From the NCBI RefSeq assembly GCF_051401765.1, contig NW_027480566.1, forward strand, positions 434,001 to 498,000: a DNA stretch of 64,000 bases, in the 5' to 3' direction. The notes beneath the pieces were generated by a model, which was not told the origin of the DNA, searched no databases, and worked only from the letters and a program-made list of their open reading frames with translations. The position numbers were made by a program, and so were the translations under genes. This document shows, one piece after another, positions 35,701 through 46,038 of the stretch; positions within the stretch are counted from its first letter, which is position 1, and each line of letters begins with the position of its first letter. Source of the DNA: Calliopsis andreniformis (lineage: Eukaryota > Arthropoda > Insecta > Hymenoptera > Andrenidae).

Positions 35701-36405
35701 CCGTGGACCGAGAGTACGTAGAATATCGGAGCGATCGTGTCGCTCCGGAGTTCGAGCGAAAAAGTTCTAAGTCCCCGTTCGTGTCGCTCCGGGGCCCGAG
35801 CGAAAAAATTGTAAGTCCCCGTTCGTGTCGCTCCGGAACCGAATGTCGACGGAACGAAGGGACAACGGTAGATCCTTATTCCTGGTGCTCGTGGCTCTCT
35901 AAAACCATACACTTGTTGTCCTCTGTCTCTTACCTGTGTCGAGATAATCGAGAATCATGGAGCGTTCCTGTCGCTCCGGAACCGAAAGTCGTCGGTTCGA
36001 AACTAGAACGTTAGGTCCTTATTCCTGATCCTTGAGGCACTCTAAAACTATTAGGCTGTTTTGCTCTCTGATGCCCGTGGACCGAGAGAACGTAGAATGT
36101 CGGTGCGATCGTGTCGCTCCGGAGTTCGAGCGAGAAAATTCTAAGTCCCCGGTCGTGTCGCTACGGAGCCCGAGCGAAAAAATTCTAAGTCCCCGTTCGT
36201 GTCGCTCCGGAACCGAATGTCGACGGAACGAAGGGACAACGGTAGATCCTTATTCCTGGTGCTCGTGGCTCTCTAAAACCATACACTTGTTGTCCTCTGT
36301 CTCTTACCTGTGTCGAGATAATCGAGAATCATGGAGCGTTCGTGTCGCTCCGGAACCGAAAGACGTCGGTTCGAAACGAGAACGTTAGATCCTTATTCCT
36401 GATCG

Positions 36406-36823
36406 TTGAGGCACTCTAAAACTATTAGGCTCTTTTGCTCTCTGATGCCCGTGGACCGAGAGAGCGTAGAATATCGGAGCGATCGTGTCGCTCCGGAGTT
36501 CGCGCGAAAAAATTCTAAGTCCCCGTTCGTGTCGCTCCGGAGCCCGAGCGAAAAAATTCTAAGTCCCCGGTCGTGTCGCTCCGGAGCCCGAGCGAAAAAA
36601 TTCTAAGTCCCCGTTCGTGTCGCTCCGGAACCGAATGTCGACGGAACGAAGGGACAACGGTAGATCCTTATTCCTGGTGCTCGTGGCTCTCTAAAACCAT
36701 ACACTTGTTGTCCTCTGTCTCTTACCTGTGTCGAGATATTCGAGAATCATGGAGCGTTCGTGTCGCTCCGGAACCGAAAGTCGTCGGTTCGAAACGAGAA
36801 CGTTAGATCCTTATTCCTGATCG
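36406..36823 (+). repeat. 418-bp monomer B11, copy 1
   Basis: Type L beginning (GAGAGCGTAG, GTTCGCGCG) with three 44-bp modules, the middle one ending CCCCGG. GGCTCTTTTGC near 36430 is private to B11. Confidence 0.92.
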
Positions 36824-37571
36824 TTGAGGCACTCTAAAACTATTAGGCTGTTTTGCTCTCTGATGCCCGTGGACCGAGAGAACGTAGAATATCGGAGCGA
36901 TCGTGTCGCTCCGGAGTTCCAGCGAAAAAGTTCTAAGTCCCCGTTCGTGTCGCTCCGGAGCCCGAGCGAAAAAATTGTAAGTCCCCGTTCGTGTCGCTCC
37001 GGAACCGAATGTCGACGGAACGAAGGGACAACGGTAGATCCTTATTCCTGGTGCTCGTGGCTCTCTAAAACCATACACTTGTTGTCCTCTGTCTCTTACC
37101 TGTGTCGAGATAATCGAGAATCATGGAGCGTTCCTGTCGCTCCGGAACCGAAAGTCGTCGGTTCGAAACTAGAACGTTAGGTCCTTATTCCTGATCCTTG
37201 AGGCACTCTAAAACTATTAGGCTGTTTTGCTCTCTGATGCCCGTGGACCGAGAGAACGTAGAATGTCGGTGCGATCGTGTCGCTCCGGAGTTCGAGCGAG
37301 AAAATTCTAAGTCCCCGGTCGTGTCGCTACGGAGCCCGAGCGAAAAAATTCTAAGTCCCCGTTCGTGTCGCTCCGGAACCGAATGTCGACGGAACGAAGG
37401 GACAACGGTAGATCCTTATTCCTGGTGCTCGTGGCTCTCTAAAACCATACACTTGTTGTCCTCTGTCTCTTACCTGTGTCGAGATAATCGAGAATCATGG
37501 AGCGTTCGTGTCGCTCCGGAACCGAAAGTCGTCGTTGCGAAACGAGAACGTTAGATCCTTATTCCTGATCG

Positions 37572-37989
37572 TTGAGGCACTCTAAAACTATTAGGCTGTT
37601 TTGCTCTCTGATGCCCGTGGACCGAGAGAACGTAGAATATCCGAGCGATCGTGTCGCTCCGGAGTTCGAGCGAAAAAATCCTAAGTCTCCGTTCGTGTCG
37701 CTCCGGAGCCCGAGCGAAAAAATTCTAAGTCCCCGGTCGTGTCGCTCCGGAGCCCGAGCGAAAAAATTCTAAGTCCCCGTTCGTGTCGCTCCGGAACCGA
37801 ATGTCGACGGAACGAAGGGACAACGGTAGATCCTTATTCCTGGTGCTCGTGGCTCTCTAAAACCATACACTTGTTGTCCTCTGTCTCTTACCTGTGTCGA
37901 GTTAATCGAGAATCATGGAGCGTTCGTGTCGCTCCGGAACCGAAAGTCGTCGGTTCGAAACGAGAACGTTAGATCCTTATTCCTGATCG
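37572..37989 (+). repeat. 418-bp monomer B14, copy 1
   Basis: Q-like beginning (TATCCGAGCG, AAATCCTAAG) with three 44-bp modules and TCGAGTTAATCG. Same type as 4242-4659. Confidence 0.92.
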
Positions 37990-38363
37990 CTGAGGCACTC
38001 TAAAACTATTAGGGTGTTTTGCTCTCTGATGCCCGTGGACCGAGAGAACGTAGAATGTCGGAGCGATCGTGTCGCTCCGGAGATCGAGCGAAAAAGTTCT
38101 AAGTCCCCGTTCGTGTCGCTCCGGAGCCCGAGCGAAAAAATTGTAAGTCCCCGTTCGTGTCGCTCCGGAACCGAATGTCGACGGAACGAAGGGACAACGG
38201 TAGATCCTTATTCCTGGTGCTCGTGGCTCTCTAAAACCATGCACTTGTTGTCCTCTGTCTCTTACCTGTGTCGAGATAATCGAGAATCATGGAGCGTTCG
38301 TGTCGCTCCGGAACCGAAAGTCGTCGGTTCGAAACGAGAACGTTAGATCCTTATTCCTGATCG

Positions 38364-38736
38364 TTGAGGCACTCTAAAACTATTAGGCTGTTTTGCACTC
38401 TGATGCCAGTGGACCGAGAGAACGTAGAATATCGGAGCGATCGTGTCGCTCCGGCGTTCGAGCGAGAAAATTCTAAGTCCCCGGTCGTGTCGCTCCGGAG
38501 CCCGAGCGAAAAAATTCTAAGTCCCCGTTCGTGTCGCTCCGGAACCGAATGTCGACGGAACGAAGGGCAACGGTAGATCCTTATTCCTGGTGCTCGTGGC
38601 TCTCTAAAACCATACACTTGTTGTCCTCTGTCTCTTACCTGTGTCGAGATAATCGAGAATTATGGAGCGTTCGTGTCGCTCCGGAACCGAAAGTCGTCGG
38701 TTCGAAACGAGAACGTTAGATCCATATTCCTGATCG
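38364..38736 (+). repeat. 373-bp monomer B16 with a 1-bp deletion
   Basis: GAAGGGCAACGG near 38563-38574 replaces the usual GAAGGGACAACGG in H1. The following monomer is introduced by TTAGATCCATATTCC. Confidence 0.92.
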
Positions 38737-39814
38737 TTGAGGCACTCTAAAACTATTAGGCTGTTTTGCTCTCTGATGCCCGTGGACCGAGAGAACGTAG
38801 AATATCGGAGCGATCGTGTCGCTCCGGAGTTCGAGCTAAAACATTCTAAGTCCCCGTTCGTGTCGCTCCGGAACCGAATGTCGACGGAACGAAGGGACAA
38901 CGGTAGATCCTTATTCCTGGTGCTCGTGGCTCTCTAAAACCATACACTTCTTGTCCTCTGTCTCTTACTTGTGTCGAGATAATCGAGAATCATGGAGCGT
39001 TCGTGTCGCTTCGGAACCGAAAGTCGTCGGTTCGAAACGAGAATGTTAGATCCTTATTCCTGATCGCTGAGGCACTCTAAAACTATTAGGCTGTTTTGCT
39101 CTCTGATGCCCGTGGACCGAGAGAACGTAGAATGTCGGAGCGATCGTGTCGCTCCGGAGTTCGAGCGAGAAAATTCTAAGTCCCCGGTCGTGTCGCTCCG
39201 GAGCCCGAGCGAAAAAATTCTAAGTCCCCGTTCGTGTCGCTCCGGAACCGAATGTCGACGGAACGAAGGGACAACGGTAGATCCTTATTCCTGGTGCTCG
39301 TGGCTCTCTAAAACCATACACTTGTTGTCCTCTGTCTGTTACCTGTGTCGAGATAATCGAGAATCATGGAGCGTTCGTGTCGCTCCGGAACCGAAAGTCG
39401 TCGGTTCGAAACGAGAACGTTAGATCCTTATTCCTGATCGTTGAGGCATTCTAAAACTATTAGGCTGTTTTGCTCTCTGATGCCCGTGGACCGAGAGAGC
39501 GTAGAATATCGGAGCGATCGTGTCGCTCCGGAGTTCGCGCGAAAAAATTCTAAGTCCCCGTTCGTGTCGCACCGGAGCCCGAGCGAAAAAATTGTAAGTC
39601 ACCGGTCGTGTCGCTCCGGAACCGAATGTCGACGGAACGAAGGGACAACGGTAGATCCTTATTCCTGGTGCTCGTGGCTCTCTAAAACCATACACTTGAT
39701 GTCCTCTGTCTCTTACCTGTGTCGAGATAATCGAGAATCATGGAGCGTTCGTGTCGCTCCGGAACCGAAAGTCGTCGGTTCGAAACGAGAACGTTAGATC
39801 CTTATTCCTGATCG

Positions 39815-40045
39815 TTGAGGCACTCTAAAACTATTAGGCTGTTTTGCTCTCTGATGCCCGTGGACCGAGAGAACGTAGAATATCGGAGCGATCGTGTCGC
39901 TCCGGAGTTCGAGCGAAAAAGTTCTAAGTCCCCGTTCGTGTCGCTCCGGAGCCCGACCGAAAAAATTGTAAGTCCCCGTTCGTGTCGCTCCGGAACCGAA
40001 AGTCGTCGGTTCGAAACGAGAACGTTAGATCCTTATTCCTGATGG
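39815..40045 (+). repeat. 231-bp monomer lacking H1 (C4, copy 1)
   Basis: Modules: s1 39892-39935, s2 39936-39979, then H2 directly from 39980. The whole 143-bp H1 is missing, with no scar, because the lost segment lies between two copies of the box. The next monomer starts after GATGGCTGAGG, a variant also found after the other 231-bp monomers. Confidence 0.94.
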
Positions 40046-40419
40046 CTGAGGCACTCTAAAACTATTAGGCTGTTTTGCTCTCTGATGCCCGTGGACCGAG
40101 AGAACGTAGAATGTCGGAGCGATCGTGTCGCTCCGGAGTTCGAGCGAGAAAATTCTAAGTCCCCGGTCGTGTCGCTCCGGAGCCCGAGCGAAAAAATTCT
40201 AAGTCCCCGTTCGTGTCGCTCCGGAACCGAATGTCGACGGAACGAAGGGACAACGATAGATCCTTATTCCTGGAGCTCGTGGCTCTCTAAAGCCATACAC
40301 TTGTTGTCCTCTGTCTCTTACCTGTGTCGAGATAATCGAGAATCATGGAGCGTTCGTGTCGCTCCGGAACCGAAAGTCGTCGGTTCGAAACGAGAACGTT
40401 AGATCCTTATTCCTGATCG

Positions 40420-40650
40420 TTGAGGCACTCTAAAACTATTAGGCTGTTTTGCTCTCTGATGCCCGTGGACCGAGAGAACGTAGAATATCGGAGCGATCGT
40501 GTCGCTCCGGAGATCGAGCGAAAAAGCTCTAAGTCCCCGTTGGTGTCGCTCCGGAGCCCGAGCGAAAAAATTGTAAGTCCCCGTTCGTGTCGCTCCGGAA
40601 CCGAAAGTCGTCGGTTCGAAACGAGAACGTTAGATCCTTATTCCTGATGG
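40420..40650 (+). repeat. 231-bp monomer lacking H1 (C6, copy 1)
   Basis: Same H1 loss as C4, followed by the same GATGGCTGAGG variant, but with GATCGAGCG, AAAAAGCTC and GTTGGTGTC. C4-C5 and C6 thus look like descendants of one deletion spread by a 605-bp step. Confidence 0.94.
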
Positions 40651-40940
40651 CTGAGGCACTCTAAAACTATTAGGCTGTTTTGCTCTCTGATGCCCGTGGA
40701 CCGAGAGAACGTAGAATATCGGAGCGATCGTGTCGCTCCGGAGTTCGAGCGAAAAAATTCTAAGTCCCCGTTCGTGTCGCTCCGGAACCGAATGTCGACG
40801 GAACGAAGGGACAACGGTAGATCCTTATTCCAGGTGCCCGCGGCTCTCTAAAACCATACACTTGTTGTCCTCTGTCTCTTACCTGTGTCGAGATAATCGA
40901 GAATCATGGAGCGTTCGTGTCGCTCCGGAACCGAAAGTCA

Positions 40941-40954
40941 TCGTTTCGAAACGA
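40941..40954. other. Perfect 14-bp palindrome in H2 of C7
   Basis: TCGTTTCGAAACGA equals its own reverse complement. The usual array sequence is TCGGTTCGAAACGA, which is palindromic except for one pair; a G to T change completes it. Confidence 0.9.
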
Positions 40955-40980
40955 GAACGTTAGATACTTATTCCTGATCG

Positions 40981-41309
40981 TTGAGGACTCTCAAACTATT
41001 AGGCTGTTTTGCTCTCTGATGCCCGTGGACCGAGAGAACGTAGAATATCGGAGCGATCGTGTCGCTCCGGAGTTCGAGCTAAAACATTCTAAGTCCCCGT
41101 TCGTGTCGCTCCGGAACCGAATGTCGACGGAACGAAGGGACAACGGTAGATCCTTATTCCTGGTGCTCGTGGCTCTCTAAATCCATACACTTGTTGTCCT
41201 CTGTCTCTTACCTGTGTCGAGATATTCGAGAATCATGGAGCGTTCGTGTCGCTCCGGAACCGGAAGTCGTCGGTTCGAAACGAGAACGTTAGGTCCTTAT
41301 TCCTGATCC
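40981..41309 (+). repeat. 329-bp monomer C8, copy 1
   Basis: GAGGACTCTCAAAC replaces GAGGCACTCTAAAAC at the start, a net loss of one base. One 44-bp module only. Confidence 0.92.
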
Positions 41310-42761
41310 TTGAGGCACTCTAAAACTATTAGGCTGTTTTGCTCTCTGATGCCCGTGGACCGAGAGAACGTAGAATGTCGGAGCGATCGTGTCGCTCCGG
41401 AGTTCGAGCGAGAAAGTTCTAAGTCCCCGGTCGTGTCGCTACGGAGCCCGAGCGAAAAAATTCTAAGTCCCCGTTCGTGTCGCACCGGAACCGAATGTCG
41501 ACGGAACGAAGGGACAACGGTAGATCCTTATTCCTGGTGCTCGTGGCTCTCAAAAACCATACACTTGTTCTCCTCTGTCTCTTACCTGTGTCGAGATAAT
41601 CGAGAATCATGGAGCGTTCGTGTCGCTCCGGAACCGAAAGTCGTCGGTTCGAAACGAGAACGTTAGATCCTTATTCCTGATCGTTGAGGCACTCTAAAAC
41701 TATTAGGCTGTTTTGCTCTCTGATGCCCGTGGACCGAGAGAACGTAGAATATCGGAGCGATCGTGTCGCTCCGGAGTTCGAGCTAAAACATTCTAAGTCC
41801 CCGTTCGTGTCGCTCCGGAACCGAATGTCGACGGAACGAAGGGACAACGGTAGATCCTTATTCCTGGTGCTCGTGGCTCTCTAAAACCATACACTTCTTG
41901 TCCTCTGTCTCTTACTTGTGTCGAGATAATCGAGAATCATGGAGCGTTCGTGTCGCTTCGGAACCGAAAGTCGTCGGTTCGAAACGAGAATGTTAGATCC
42001 TTATTCCTGATCGCTGAGGCACTCTAAAACTATTAGGCTGTTTTGCTCTCTGATGCCCGTGGACCGAGAGAACGTAGAATGTCGGAGCGATCGTGTCGCT
42101 CCGGAGTTCGAGCGAGAAAATTCTAAGTCCCCGGTCGTGTCGCTCCGGAGCCCGAGCGAAAAAATTCTAAGTCCCCGTTCGTGTCGCTCCGGAACCGAAT
42201 GTCGACGGAACGAAGGGACAACGGTAGATCCTTATTCCTGGTGCTCGTGGCTCTCTAAAACCATACACTTGTTGTCCTCTGTCTGTTACCTGTGTCGAGA
42301 TAATCGAGAATCATGGAGCGTTCGTGTCGCTCCGGAACCGAAAGTCGTCGGTTCGAAACGAGAACGTTAGATCCTTATTCCTGATCGTTGAGGCATTCTA
42401 AAACTATTAGGCTGTTTTGCTCTCTGATGCCCGTGGACCGAGAGAGCGTAGAATATCGGAGCGATCGTGTCGCTCCGGAGTTCGCGCGAAAAAATTCTAA
42501 GTCCCCGTTCGTGTCGCACCGGAGCCCGAGCGAAAAAATTGTAAGTCACCGGTCGTGTCGCTCCGGAACCGAATGTCGACGGAACGAAGGGACAACGGTA
42601 GATCCTTATTCCTGGTGCTCGTGGCTCTCTAAAACCATACACTTGATGTCCTCTGTCTCTTACCTGTGTCGAGATAATCGAGAATCATGGAGCGTTCGTG
42701 TCGCTCCGGAACCGAAAGTCGTCGGTTCGAAACGAGAACGTTAGATCCTTATTCCTGATCG

Positions 42762-42992
42762 TTGAGGCACTCTAAAACTATTAGGCTGTTTTGCTCTCTG
42801 ATGCCCGTGGACCGAGAGAACGTAGAATATCGGAGCGATCGTGTCGCTCCGGAGTTCGAGCGAAAAAGTTCTAAGTCCCCGTTCGTGTCGCTCCGGAGCC
42901 CGACCGAAAAAATTGTAAGTCCCCGTTCGTGTCGCTCCGGAACCGAAAGTCGTCGGTTCGAAACGAGAACGTTAGATCCTTATTCCTGATGG
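42762..42992 (+). repeat. 231-bp monomer lacking H1 (C4, copy 2)
   Basis: Copy of 39815-40045 one 2947-bp period later, with the private CCCGACCG. Confidence 0.94.
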
Positions 42993-43366
42993 CTGAGGCA
43001 CTCTAAAACTATTAGGCTGTTTTGCTCTCTGATGCCCGTGGACCGAGAGAACGTAGAATGTCGGAGCGATCGTGTCGCTCCGGAGTTCGAGCGAGAAAAT
43101 TCTAAGTCCCCGGTCGTGTCGCTCCGGAGCCCGAGCGAAAAAATTCTAAGTCCCCGTTCGTGTCGCTCCGGAACCGAATGTCGACGGAACGAAGGGACAA
43201 CGATAGATCCTTATTCCTGGAGCTCGTGGCTCTCTAAAGCCATACACTTGTTGTCCTCTGTCTCTTACCTGTGTCGAGATAATCGAGAATCATGGAGCGT
43301 TCGTGTCGCTCCGGAACCGAAAGTCGTCGGTTCGAAACGAGAACGTTAGATCCTTATTCCTGATCG

Positions 43367-43597
43367 TTGAGGCACTCTAAAACTATTAGGCTGTTTTGCT
43401 CTCTGATGCCCGTGGACCGAGAGAACGTAGAATATCGGAGCGATCGTGTCGCTCCGGAGATCGAGCGAAAAAGCTCTAAGTCCCCGTTGGTGTCGCTCCG
43501 GAGCCCGAGCGAAAAAATTGTAAGTCCCCGTTCGTGTCGCTCCGGAACCGAAAGTCGTCGGTTCGAAACGAGAACGTTAGATCCTTATTCCTGATGG
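43367..43597 (+). repeat. 231-bp monomer lacking H1 (C6, copy 2)
   Basis: Copy of 40420-40650 one 2947-bp period later. Confidence 0.94.
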
Positions 43598-43887
43598 CTG
43601 AGGCACTCTAAAACTATTAGGCTGTTTTGCTCTCTGATGCCCGTGGACCGAGAGAACGTAGAATATCGGAGCGATCGTGTCGCTCCGGAGTTCGAGCGAA
43701 AAAATTCTAAGTCCCCGTTCGTGTCGCTCCGGAACCGAATGTCGACGGAACGAAGGGACAACGGTAGATCCTTATTCCAGGTGCCCGCGGCTCTCTAAAA
43801 CCATACACTTGTTGTCCTCTGTCTCTTACCTGTGTCGAGATAATCGAGAATCATGGAGCGTTCGTGTCGCTCCGGAACCGAAAGTCA

Positions 43888-43901
43888 TCGTTTCGAAACG
43901 A
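43888..43901. other. Perfect 14-bp palindrome, copy in HOR-C 2
   Basis: The same 14 bases, exactly 2947 bp after the first; copied by HOR duplication, not an independent event. Confidence 0.9.
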
Positions 43902-43927
43902 GAACGTTAGATACTTATTCCTGATCG

Positions 43928-44256
43928 TTGAGGACTCTCAAACTATTAGGCTGTTTTGCTCTCTGATGCCCGTGGACCGAGAGAACGTAGAATATCGGAG
44001 CGATCGTGTCGCTCCGGAGTTCGAGCTAAAACATTCTAAGTCCCCGTTCGTGTCGCTCCGGAACCGAATGTCGACGGAACGAAGGGACAACGGTAGATCC
44101 TTATTCCTGGTGCTCGTGGCTCTCTAAATCCATACACTTGTTGTCCTCTGTCTCTTACCTGTGTCGAGATATTCGAGAATCATGGAGCGTTCGTGTCGCT
44201 CCGGAACCGGAAGTCGTCGGTTCGAAACGAGAACGTTAGGTCCTTATTCCTGATCC
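43928..44256 (+). repeat. 329-bp monomer C8, copy 2
   Basis: Copy of 40981-41309 with the same small deletion, 2947 bp later. Confidence 0.92.
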
Positions 44257-44630
44257 TTGAGGCACTCTAAAACTATTAGGCTGTTTTGCTCTCTGATGCC
44301 CGTGGACCGAGAGAACGTAGAATGTCGGAGCGATCGTGTCGCTCCGGAGTTCGAGCGAGAAAGTTCTAAGTCCCCGGTCGTGTCGCTACGGAGCCCGAGC
44401 GAAAAAATTCTAAGTCCCCGTTCGTGTCGCACCGGAACCGAATGTCGACGGAACGAAGGGACAACGGTAGATCCTTATTCCTGGTGCTCGTGGCTCTCAA
44501 AAACCATACACTTGTTCTCCTCTGTCTCTTACCTGTGTCGAGATAATCGAGAATCATGGAGCGTTCGTGTCGCTCCGGAACCGAAAGTCGTCGGTTCGAA
44601 ACGAGAACGTTAGATCCTTATTCCTGATCG

Positions 44631-46038
44631 TTGAGGCACTCTAAAACTATTAGGCTGTTTTGCTCTCTGATGCCCGTGGACCGAGAGAACGTAGAATGTC
44701 GGAGCGATCGTGTCGCTCCGGAGTTCGAGCGAGAAAATTCTAAGTCCCCGGTCGTGTCGCTCCGGAACCGAATGTCGACGGAACGAAGGGACAACGGTAG
44801 ATCCTTATTCCTGGTGCTCGTGGCTCTCTAAAACCATACACTTGTTCTCCTCTGTCTCTTACCTGTGTCGAGATAATCGAGAATCATGGAGCGTTCGTGT
44901 CGCTCCGGAACCGAAAGACGTCGGTTCGAAACGAGAACGTTAGATCATTATTCCTGATCGTTGAGGCACTCTAAAACTATTAGGCTGTTTTGCTCTCTGA
45001 TGCCCGTGGACCGAGAGAACGTAGAATGTCGGAGCGATCGTGTCGCTCCGGAGTTCGAGCGAGAAAATTCTAAGTCCCCGGTCGTGTCGCTCCGGAACCG
45101 AATGTCGACGGAACGAAGGGACAACGGTAGATCCTTATTCCTGGTGCTCGTGGCTCTCTAAAACCATACACTTGTTCTCCTCTGTCTCTTACCTGTGTCG
45201 AGATAATCGAGAATCATGGAGCGTTCGTGTCGCTCCGGAACCGAAAGACGTCGGTTCGAAACGAGAACGTTAGATCCTTATTCCTGATCGTTGAGGCACT
45301 CTAAAACTATTAGGCTGTTTTGCTCTCTGATGCCCGTGGACCGAGAGAGCGTAGAATATCGGAGCGATCGTGTCGCTCCGGAGTTCGCGCGAAAAAATTC
45401 TAAGTCCCCGTTCGTGTCGCTCCGGAGCCCGAGCGAAAAAATTCTAAGTCCCCGTTCGTGTCGCACCGGAACCGAATGTCGACGGAACGAAGGGACAACG
45501 GTAGATCCTTATTCCTGGTGCTCGTGGCTCTCTAAATCCATACACTTGTTGTCCTCTGTCTCTTACCTGTGTCGAGATATTCGAGAATCATGGAGCGTTC
45601 GTGTCGCTCCGGAACCGAAAGTCGTCGGTTCGAAACGAGAACGTTAGATCCTTATTCCTGACCGTTGAGGCACTCTAAAACTATTAGGCTGTTTTGCTCT
45701 CTGATGCCCGTGGACCGAGAGAACGTAGAATATCGGAGCGATCGTGTCGCTCCGGTGTTCCAGCGAAAAAGTTCTAAGTCCCCGTTCGTGTCGCTCCGGA
45801 GCCCGAGCGAAAAAATTGTAAGTCCCCGTTCGTGTCGCTCCGGAACCGAATGTCGACGGAACGAAGGGACAACGGTAGATCCTTATTCCTGGTGCTCGTG
45901 GCTCTCTAAAACCATACACTTGTTGTCCTCTGTCTCTTACCTGTGTCGAGATAATCGAGAATCATGGAGCGTTCGTGTCGCTCCGGAACCGAAAGTCGTC
46001 GGTTCGAAACGAGAACGTTAGATCCTTATTCCTGATCG
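44631..46038 (+). repeat. K-K-L-M fragment of the 14-mer family
   Basis: Monomers at 44631, 44961 (330 bp each), 45291 and 45665 (374 each) match the first four monomers of the 4928-bp 14-mer. The fourth has GGTGTTCCAG but keeps GTGTCGCTCC where the 14-mer copies have GTGTCCCTCC, so it represents a state without that change. Confidence 0.9.

Larger units (their letters stand above)
32798..38736 (+). repeat. HOR-B copy 1: 16-mer, 5939 bp
   Basis: Monomers B1-B16 start at 32798, 33128, 33502, 33876, 34250, 34580, 34954, 35284, 35658, 36032, 36406, 36824, 37198, 37572, 37990 and 38364. Markers: B3 GTCGTTGCGAAAC, B4 TTCTATGTCC, B5/B7 AAAACATTC, B6 TATCCGAGCTATCG, B8 GTCGGTCCGG, B9 GAGAGTACG, B10 and B13 GTCGGTGCG, B11 GGCTCTTTTGC, B14 TCGAGTTAATCG, B15 TTAGGGTG and CCATGCAC. 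B11 and B14 are 418 bp. Private bases of this copy include G at 35793 and T at 34688. It lies 17,377 bp before copy 2 and 23,273 bp before copy 3, and shares with copy 3 the full B16 and the following C1-C3 monomers. Confidence 0.94.
38737..41683 (+). repeat. HOR-C copy 1: 2947-bp 9-mer
   Basis: Monomers C1-C9 start at 38737 (330 bp), 39067 (374), 39441 (374), 39815 (231), 40046 (374), 40420 (231), 40651 (330), 40981 (329) and 41310 (374). Markers: C1 GAGCTAAAACATTC and ACACTTCTTG, C2 CTGTCTGTTACC, C3 GGCATTCTAAAAC, C4 CCCGACCG, C6 AAAAAGCTC and GTTGGTGTC, C7 CAGGTGCCCGCGG, C8 GAGGACTCTCAAAC, C9 type N. It holds two monomers that lack module H1 and one with a single-base deletion. Confidence 0.94.
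41684..44630 (+). repeat. HOR-C copy 2: 2947-bp 9-mer in tandem
   Basis: Monomers start at 41684, 42014, 42388, 42762, 42993, 43367, 43598, 43928 and 44257. Order, lengths and rare variants all match copy 1 at an offset of exactly 2947 bp, including both 231-bp monomers and the 329-bp monomer. C1 here follows a type N monomer, in copy 1 it follows B16; this marks the duplication junction near 41684. Confidence 0.94.
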
